A DNA stretch of 41,928 nt from the NCBI RefSeq assembly GCF_002847505.1, contig NZ_MXAV01000002.1, positions 1 to 41,928 on the forward strand, written 5' to 3'. Position numbers and translations under genes: made by a program. Of this stretch, positions 36,558-41,928 are shown one piece after another. This stretch comes from Acidithiobacillus marinus. Lineage in GTDB: Bacteria; Pseudomonadota; Gammaproteobacteria; Acidithiobacillales; Acidithiobacillaceae. Each line of letters opens with the position of its first letter. The first letter of the stretch is position 1. The notes under the pieces were generated by a model, which did not search any database, was not told the DNA's origin, and saw nothing but the letters and a program-made list of their open reading frames with translations.

Positions 36558-37279
36558 GCGACCTGCTCCAGGCCCAGTCCCTGGTCAAATCCTACCGGCG
36601 CCGCACGGTAGTCCGCGATGTATCTGTCGAGGTTGCGGCTGGCGAGGTGGTGGGCTTGTTGGGCCCCAACGGCGCTGGAAAGACCACGACGTTTTACATG
36701 ATGGTCGGGCTGGTGCGTCCGAATCGTGGCCACATTTTCCTGCAACAGCGGGACATTACGGCCCTGCCCATGCATGAACGGGCACGTATGGGGCTGGGTT
36801 ATCTGCCTCAGGAACCCTCCGTATTCCGGCAGATGACAGCAGCAGATAATATTCTCGCGGTTCTGGAAATTCTGCCCCTCAGTAAGACAGAACGGCAGGA
36901 GCGGCTGGAACAGCTTTTGGCCGAATTGCATCTGGGGATGCTGCGTGACACCAAGGGGCACAGTCTTTCCGGCGGTGAGCGACGGCGGGTGGAAATTGCC
37001 CGTGCCCTGGCCATGAGCCCACGCTTCATCTTGCTGGATGAGCCTTTTGCTGGCATCGACCCGATCTCGGTGCTGGAAATCCAGCGGCTGATTCAGGATT
37101 TGCGGGAACGCGGCATTGGCATCCTGATTACCGATCACAACGTGCGCGAAACATTAGGGATTTGCGAACGCGCCTATATACTGCATGATGGCAAGGTGTT
37201 GACGGCTGGGAGTCCCCAGGAAATTGTGGATGATCCTATGGTGCGTCAGGTATATCTGGGAGATCAGTTCAGAATCTGA
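36554..37279 (+). CDS. lptB: LptB, LPS-export ABC transporter ATPase
   Basis: This 241-residue ABC ATPase has Walker A GPNGAGKT (37-44), the Q-loop region [15 protein letters not shown], signature LSGGE (138-142), Walker B FILLDEP (159-165) and the H-loop in [26 protein letters not shown] and [16 protein letters not shown] are characteristic of LptB. It powers extraction of LPS from the inner membrane. The ATG follows GGAGG closely and overlaps the lptA stop. rpoN follows 12 bases later. Confidence 0.97.
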   Translation: MSDLLQAQSLVKSYRRRTVVRDVSVEVAAGEVVGLLGPNGAGKTTTFYMMVGLVRPNRGHIFLQQRDITALPMHERARMGLGYLPQEPSVFRQMTAADNILAVLEILPLSKTERQERLEQLLAELHLGMLRDTKGHSLSGGERRRVEIARALAMSPRFILLDEPFAGIDPISVLEIQRLIQDLRERGIGILITDHNVRETLGICERAYILHDGKVLTAGSPQEIVDDPMVRQVYLGDQFRI

Positions 37280-37291
37280 ATCTGGAAAGCC

Positions 37292-38725
37292 ATGAAACAA
37301 GGTTTAGAACTCAAACTCGGTCAGCATCTGGCCATGACCCCGCAACTGCAGCAGGCTATTCGTCTGCTGCAGTTGTCGACGCTTGATCTGCAGCAGGAAG
37401 TGCAGGAAATGCTGGAAAGCAACCCCCTGCTCGATGAGGACGCTGCCGGCGATGAGACCGGGATGTCAGCTGCCGCTCCAGAAGCCAGTGAGGCGCCCGG
37501 CGAAGATCGCCAGCTGGATTTGTCTGCCGAAGATACCCTGCCCGATGAATTACCCGTCGACAGTCAGTGGGATGATGTATTTGATATGGGTTCCAGCACC
37601 TCCGGTGGCGGTGCTGATGATGAACTTCCCGACTTTGAGGCGCGCAACAGCCAGAGTCAGAGTCTTCAGGATTATTTGCGTTGGCAGGCGGATTTGACGC
37701 ACTTCAGTTCTGAAGAGCGAAATATGGCAGAAATGATCATTGATGCCATTGATGAGCGCGGCTATCTGATCGAAAAGCCAGAGGATCTTGCGGGCGCTAT
37801 GGGGGTCGAAACAACACTGCTCCAGGCCGTGTTGCAGCGTATTCAGGACTTTGATCCTCCCGGTGTGGCAGCCCGGGATCTGGGAGAATGTCTTTATTTG
37901 CAACTCCGGCAGTTGCCCGATGTGGATCCTGAGGTCCAACAATTGGCGATGAAGCTGGTGCAGGACCATTTGCAAGCCCTGGGCCGCCATGATTATTCCC
38001 GCTTATGTGCCAGTCTGGGGGTCGATGAAGTCAGACTAGGAGCAGCCATGGCGCTGATTTCTGCTCTCAATCCCAAGCCCGGTGAAGAAATCGGCAGTGA
38101 AAACACCGAGTACGTCATTCCCGATGTCATCGTCCGCTGGTCTGGCAAAAGATTGCGGGTGGATCTGAACCCTGAGGCTATGCCCAAACTCCGCATCAAT
38201 CGCCGCTACGCCGGTATGGCGGGTGGTAAGGATGCCGCCCATAAATATATTCAGGATCAGCTCAATGAGGCACGCTGGTTTATCAAAAGCCTGCAAAGCC
38301 GCCAGGAAACCATTCTGAAAGTTGCCCGGGCGATTGTCGAAAAACAGAAAGATTTTTTTATCAACGGCCCCGAGTCCATGCGACCCATGGTGCTGCGCCA
38401 TATTGCCGAGGCTGTGGAAATGCATGAGTCCACCGTCTCCCGGGTAACCAACCAGAAATACATGGTCACGCCTCGGGGTCTTTATGAGTTCAAATACTTT
38501 TTTTCCAGTCATGTGGGAACGGACAGCGGCGGTTCGGCATCGGCGACGGCCATTCGTGCCCTGTTGATCAAATTGACCCAGGCCGAGAATCCCAAACATC
38601 CCTTGAGTGATGCGGAAATAGCCAAGGTGCTTGCCGAGCAGGGCATCCAGATTGCCCGGCGGACCGTAGCCAAGTATCGGGAGGCCGCCAATATTCCTCC
38701 CGCGAGCCAGCGCCGGCGGCTTTAG
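37292..38725 (+). CDS. rpoN: RNA polymerase sigma-54 factor RpoN
   Basis: The 477-residue protein has the activator-interacting region I (LKLGQHLAMTPQLQQAIRLLQLSTLDLQQEVQEML), an acidic region II (about 45-115), the core-binding region, a helix-turn-helix (ESTVSRVTNQKYM) and the C-terminal RpoN box ARRTVAKYRE, ending at SQRRRL. It directs RNA polymerase to -24/-12 promoters and needs AAA+ activators. The order lptB-rpoN-hpf-ptsN is conserved in many proteobacteria and links sigma-54 with the regulatory PTS genes that follow. Confidence 0.97.
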   Translation: MKQGLELKLGQHLAMTPQLQQAIRLLQLSTLDLQQEVQEMLESNPLLDEDAAGDETGMSAAAPEASEAPGEDRQLDLSAEDTLPDELPVDSQWDDVFDMGSSTSGGGADDELPDFEARNSQSQSLQDYLRWQADLTHFSSEERNMAEMIIDAIDERGYLIEKPEDLAGAMGVETTLLQAVLQRIQDFDPPGVAARDLGECLYLQLRQLPDVDPEVQQLAMKLVQDHLQALGRHDYSRLCASLGVDEVRLGAAMALISALNPKPGEEIGSENTEYVIPDVIVRWSGKRLRVDLNPEAMPKLRINRRYAGMAGGKDAAHKYIQDQLNEARWFIKSLQSRQETILKVARAIVEKQKDFFINGPESMRPMVLRHIAEAVEMHESTVSRVTNQKYMVTPRGLYEFKYFFSSHVGTDSGGSASATAIRALLIKLTQAENPKHPLSDAEIAKVLAEQGIQIARRTVAKYREAANIPPASQRRRL

Positions 38726-38846
38726 GCTTCCATCTGCCACAGGACACAGCAGGGTTTTTTGTGGCGGCAGTTGGCGCTACACTGAAGTTGGACCCCATTC
38801 AGGGGGATTATCATAAGCAAGCCTCGCAAGAGGACAGGAGAGCGCC
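38726..38846 (+). promoter_or_regulatory. rpoN-hpf intergenic region with weak promoter and terminator signals
   Basis: This is the largest gap in the right-hand gene set. A weak stem CTGC/GCAG (around 38740-38759) followed by GGTTTTTT could end rpoN transcription. Further on, TTGGAC (38788-38793) and TATCAT (38809-38814) are spaced 15 bases apart and could be a suboptimal sigma-70 promoter for hpf. I see no sigma-54 -24/-12 element. A GGACAGGAG ribosome-binding site lies before hpf. Confidence 0.3.
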
Positions 38847-39188
38847 ATGCAAATTACCATTACCGGTCAGCACCTGGATCTGACAGAAGCTTTGAAAAAT
38901 CATACAGAAGAAAAAATTGGCAAACTCGATCGACATTTTGATCAGGTGATTGATGCCCGGGTTGTCCTGAAACATGCGCCTCATGAGAATCCCGAAAACA
39001 CCGCTGATGTGACCATGTATGCGGCGGGCCACGTATTCCACGCCGAATCCCGGCACGCGGACATGTATCGGGCACTGGATATGGTAACGGAAAAGCTGGA
39101 GAGTCAAATTGATAGTTACAAGGAAAAGCGTCAGGACCGCCGTAACGATCATTCTGCCGACTTGGCCGTTATTGCCGAGACGGAATGA
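38847..39188 (+). CDS. hpf: Ribosome hibernation-promoting factor (short HPF)
   Basis: The 113-residue protein matches the short ribosome-associated S30AE fold: MQITITGQHLDLTEALKNHTEEKIGKLDRHF-type start and HAESRHADMYRALDMVTEKLESQIDSYKEKRQDRR. It binds the 30S decoding centre and promotes 100S dimers in resting cells. It is longer than E. coli HPF (95 residues) by an acidic tail (NDHSADLAVIAETE) but lacks the C-terminal dimerisation domain of long HPF. Location after rpoN and before ptsN is typical. Confidence 0.95.
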   Translation: MQITITGQHLDLTEALKNHTEEKIGKLDRHFDQVIDARVVLKHAPHENPENTADVTMYAAGHVFHAESRHADMYRALDMVTEKLESQIDSYKEKRQDRRNDHSADLAVIAETE

Positions 39189-39197
39189 ACCCTGACG

Positions 39198-39644
39198 ATG
39201 ACGACTCTGCCTTTAGCTCCCCAACACATTCTGATTGATCCCCCGGTTGCGGATGCCGGAGCAGCGCTTGAAGCTCTGGCGGCCCTGTTGGCAGAGTCTA
39301 CGGGACAATCCCCCGCCCTGATTGCCGAGGCCCTGAAAAGCCGGGAGGCCCAGGGTTCCACAGGGATAGGACATGGCGTAGCCCTGCCCCATGCGCGCAT
39401 TGATGGCGCCAGTGAAGTGGCTGTGGCGGTATTGCGCAGTGCTCAAGGCATTCCTTTCGCCGCTCCCGACGGGCTGGATGTACGGGTGTTTATTGCTGTG
39501 GCTGTGCCCAAGGCTGCTGCCACGGCGCATCTTGAAGTTCTTTCGAATCTGGCCGTGCGTCTGGCATCTGAGGAAGTGCGCACAGAGTTGCTCAAGGTGT
39601 CCGATAGTGCCGGTTTTTTTGCGGTATTGACTCATTCTGATTAG
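39198..39644 (+). CDS. ptsN: PtsN, nitrogen-regulatory PTS component EIIA-Ntr
   Basis: The 148-residue protein has the EIIA fructose/nitrogen fold with the phospho-acceptor His65 in GVALPHARIDG, preceded by LKSREAQGSTGIGHG. The C-terminal VFIAVAVPKAAATAHLEVLSNLAVRL is conserved. It belongs to the regulatory phosphotransferase chain (PtsP/PtsI, HPr, PtsN), which adjusts potassium, nitrogen and envelope processes rather than sugar uptake. It lies nine bases after hpf. Confidence 0.95.
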   Translation: MTTLPLAPQHILIDPPVADAGAALEALAALLAESTGQSPALIAEALKSREAQGSTGIGHGVALPHARIDGASEVAVAVLRSAQGIPFAAPDGLDVRVFIAVAVPKAAATAHLEVLSNLAVRLASEEVRTELLKVSDSAGFFAVLTHSD

Positions 39645-39664
39645 CTTTCAGGAGGGACGCAGGC

Positions 39665-40597
39665 ATGGAAAGACAAATCAGTCTGCGTCGGCTGTGCGAA
39701 GATCTCCACAAGGAAATGTTCTGGGACTGTCTTTACCGACCAGATAAGGATTTTCACTTACGCGGTGATCCCTGGGCAGAAGACGATGTCGGCGGAGCCG
39801 CCCTGGTTGGATTCCTGAATTTTATTCGTCCTCATGTCGTGCAAATAGCGGGCACCTGTGAGCTGCAGTTTTTACACCAGCATCCCCAGCGTTTCGCACA
39901 GTTCCTGACGGAAAAGCTGCGTTTGATCGTGCTTTGTGAAAAGCAGAGCCTGAGCCCGGAAATGCTGGAAACCCTTCAGAATCGCCAAGTGGCGGTCATG
40001 GCGACCACCCTGGAGGCGCAGAAAGTGCTGGCCCGCCTGCAGCTTTATCTGCATCGTGTGCTCGCCGCCCGCCAGCAGGTTCATGGGGTGTTGGTGGATG
40101 TGCTGGGGGTGGGGTTGCTGTTGCAGGGCGAGGCGGGTATCGGTAAAAGCGAGTTGGCTCTGGAACTGGTCAGCCGGGGTCATCGTCTGGTGGCGGACGA
40201 CAGCGTCCTTTGTGTGCGTGAGGCTCCTCAGGTCATCACCGGCCATTGTCCAGCGCCACTCAGGAATTTTCTCGAGGTGCGCGGTCTGGGCATCATTAAT
40301 ATCCGGGAGTTTTTTGGGGCGGCGGCCATCGTCCGTTCCAAGCGCATTCGCCTGGTAGTGGAAATTCAGGATATGCATGACATGGAAATGGCCGATATCG
40401 ACCGTCTCCAGGGTAAAGTCGATCATCTCGATATTCTTGGGGTTCCCTTGACCCGGCTGCGTATTCCGGTATCGGCCGCCCGTAACCTTGCGGTATTGGT
40501 AGAAGCGGCGGCGCGCAGTCAGTATGTGAAAGAGTCAGGAGGCGATATGCTGGCTGACTTTGAAGAGCAGGTACGCCTGAGTGCCGGAGAGGAATGA
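39665..40597 (+). CDS. hprK: HprK, HPr kinase/phosphorylase
   Basis: HprK phosphorylates and dephosphorylates HPr on a serine. The 310-residue protein has an N-terminal regulatory domain (to about 128), then the kinase domain with Walker A GEAGIGKS (155-162), LVADDSV, and the HprK signature EVRGLGIINIREFFG (about 209-223). The start has AGGAGG 11 bases upstream. It occurs with ptsN and rapZ in proteobacteria that have an incomplete PTS without sugar transporters. Confidence 0.96.
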   Translation: MERQISLRRLCEDLHKEMFWDCLYRPDKDFHLRGDPWAEDDVGGAALVGFLNFIRPHVVQIAGTCELQFLHQHPQRFAQFLTEKLRLIVLCEKQSLSPEMLETLQNRQVAVMATTLEAQKVLARLQLYLHRVLAARQQVHGVLVDVLGVGLLLQGEAGIGKSELALELVSRGHRLVADDSVLCVREAPQVITGHCPAPLRNFLEVRGLGIINIREFFGAAAIVRSKRIRLVVEIQDMHDMEMADIDRLQGKVDHLDILGVPLTRLRIPVSAARNLAVLVEAAARSQYVKESGGDMLADFEEQVRLSAGEE

Positions 40598-41496
40598 CGA
40601 TGGAAAGGGATTTCATTATTGTCAGCGGGCTGTCCGGATCGGGAAAATCTACGGTACTTCAGGCGCTTGAAGATCAGGGTTATTACTGTGCAGATAATTT
40701 ACCCGCTACCCTCCTGCAGGCTTTTGGTGCGCAGTTGGCGCATCGCGAGGGACATGCCCTGCTAGCCGCCGTCAGCATTGATGTGCGCAACCGTGACTTT
40801 TTTGCGGCTCTGCCCCAGGCGTTGAAGGATTTACGGGATGCTTACGGATTGCATCCGCGCATCCTCTTTCTGGAGGCCAGTGAAAGCACTCTCCTGCAAC
40901 GCTATAGTGAAACCCGGCGCCGCCATCCGCTGACGGATGACAGTGCTGCCACTCCCGGCGAATCCCTGATCAAAGCCTTGCAGCGAGAACGGGAGTTGGT
41001 GCAACCCCTGGCCGATATGGCCGATAAAAGGCTGGATACCTCACAGATCAATACTCACCAGCTGCGTTTGCGAGTGCAGGCCTGGAGCCTGGCGTCCCGC
41101 CATTACGGAGAACTGGTGCTGCTCTTGCAGTCTTTTGCTTTCAAGCGGGGCCTGCCTTTGGATTCGGATTTTGTGTTTGATCTGCGTGCCCTGCCCAATC
41201 CACATTATGAGCCAGAACTGCGGGCCTTGACCGGGCGCGATCCGGCAGTGCAGGCGTTTCTGGCCAGACGCCCAGAGCTGCAAGCGGCTATGGGGTCTCT
41301 CAACGAGTTTCTCCGAAACTGGCTGCCACCTTTTGCCCGTGAGCACCGTAATTATGTGACCGTTTCCCTGGGCTGTACGGGAGGACAGCATCGCAGCGTC
41401 TACATGGTAGAAGTGCTGGCCCGGGAACTGTTGGGCAAGGGCCAACGTATCCTGATACAACATCGGGAACTCAACATCACCGAGACCTTGACATGA
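40594..41496 (+). CDS. rapZ: RapZ/YvcJ-family nucleotide-binding protein
   Basis: The 300-residue protein shows Walker A GLSGSGKS (12-19), the YYCADNLPATLL segment, LFLEASESTLLQRYSETRRRHPL and the C-terminal RapZ region (FDLRALPNPHYEPELRALTGRDPAV, then SLGCTGGQHRSVYMVEVLA). RapZ binds RNA in E. coli, where it steers decay of the GlmZ small RNA that controls glucosamine-6-phosphate synthase; whether that holds here is unknown. A second ATG at 40600 could be the start. It overlaps both neighbours by four bases. Confidence 0.95.
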   Translation: MTMERDFIIVSGLSGSGKSTVLQALEDQGYYCADNLPATLLQAFGAQLAHREGHALLAAVSIDVRNRDFFAALPQALKDLRDAYGLHPRILFLEASESTLLQRYSETRRRHPLTDDSAATPGESLIKALQRERELVQPLADMADKRLDTSQINTHQLRLRVQAWSLASRHYGELVLLLQSFAFKRGLPLDSDFVFDLRALPNPHYEPELRALTGRDPAVQAFLARRPELQAAMGSLNEFLRNWLPPFAREHRNYVTVSLGCTGGQHRSVYMVEVLARELLGKGQRILIQHRELNITETLT

Positions 41497-41912
41497 TCCA
41501 CATCGTGCTACTGACTCATGTGGGGATGGGGCAGGCATTTGCCAATACCCTGCGGCATATTTTCGGCACATTGCCGACGGCGGTGGAAGTGGTGGAGATT
41601 CTCCCCGATGAAAGTCCGGAAAATGGGCGTCGCTGTCTCTGGGAGTTGATAGAAAACCTGGCTGATGATGATGCCATGCTGATTCTTAATGATCTTTATG
41701 GAGCGACGCCAGCCAATCTGATTCCGGCGATTCTTCCCGAGGAGCGGGTGGCAGCAGTGAGTGGTTTGAGCCTGCCCATGTTGCTGCGCGCTTTGTCACG
41801 ACGTGAAGAAGGGCTGGCTGCAGCCCGTCAAGGCGCCATGGATGGTGCTGTCCAGGGTGTCGTGGACATTCTGGCCAAGCGCGCGGCGCCACTTGCTCGT
41901 CCTTCCCCCTGA
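41493..41912 (+). CDS. Mannose-type PTS EIIA domain protein
   Basis: The 139-residue protein is a single EIIA-Man domain: IVLLTHVGMGQAFANTL carries the phospho-acceptor His9, and MLILNDLYGATPANLI plus VSGLSLPMLLRAL are conserved. The residue after His9 is Val where many EIIA-Man proteins have Gly. In bacteria with hprK-rapZ clusters this gene precedes ptsH and ptsI, which would lie to the right of the window. With no EIIB or EIIC beside it, a regulatory role is more likely than sugar uptake. The start overlaps the rapZ stop. Confidence 0.92.
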   Translation: MIHIVLLTHVGMGQAFANTLRHIFGTLPTAVEVVEILPDESPENGRRCLWELIENLADDDAMLILNDLYGATPANLIPAILPEERVAAVSGLSLPMLLRALSRREEGLAAARQGAMDGAVQGVVDILAKRAAPLARPSP

Positions 41913-41928
41913 CCCCGGCACAGGGCGA

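Noticed and set aside
38761-38815. Sigma-54 promoter upstream of hpf
   Set aside because: The TTGGCG stretch does not have the GG and GC dinucleotides at the -24/-12 spacing needed.

Overview
The window looks like a chromosomal segment of an Acidithiobacillus-type acidophilic gammaproteobacterium. This is inferred from protein character, gene order (lptD-surA, his-tat, kdsD-kdsC-lptCAB-rpoN-hpf-ptsN-hprK-rapZ) and insertion sequences of ISL3 and ISAs1 type, not from a database search. Nearly all of it is protein coding. I saw no rRNA, tRNA or CRISPR array.

Left part (1-11.8 kb): an ISL3-family insertion sequence enters from the left edge and has cut pelF, leaving only its N-terminal part. 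To the right, read on the minus strand, is a Pel exopolysaccharide operon: pelA, three consecutive genes that together make up PelB (inner-membrane-anchored TPR protein, exported TPR protein, TPR plus outer-membrane barrel protein), then pelC, pelD, pelE and the broken pelF. pelD keeps an RxxD c-di-GMP binding motif. Without an intact pelF glycosyltransferase elsewhere, this operon cannot make polymer.

Middle (11.8-16.8 kb): an NfsA-type nitroreductase gene is split by a 2,047-bp ISAs1-family element with imperfect inverted repeats and a perfect 9-bp target duplication. Removing the element and one duplication copy restores a 245-codon frame exactly. The element encodes a DUF4338 (DruA-like) domain followed by an ISAs1 transposase, broken by two single-base frame shifts. 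Next come a short-chain dehydrogenase and a divergent aldo/keto reductase, with two inverted repeats between them.

Right-centre (16.8-31.5 kb, all minus strand): lptD, surA, an ABC-2 permease without an adjacent ATPase, a BolA-family gene, a monothiol glutaredoxin, murA, then a compact histidine operon hisG-D-C-B-H-A-F-IE and tatABC. Many genes overlap by a few bases, so much of this is probably co-transcribed.

Right end (31.5-41.9 kb, all plus strand): amgK and murU (peptidoglycan sugar recycling), two small unknown proteins, the Kdo/LPS-transport cluster kdsD-kdsC-lptC-lptA-lptB, rpoN, hpf, and a regulatory PTS set (ptsN, hprK, rapZ, mannose-type EIIA) that runs to the window edge. Together with lptD across the divergent junction, this end holds most of the LPS transport bridge.
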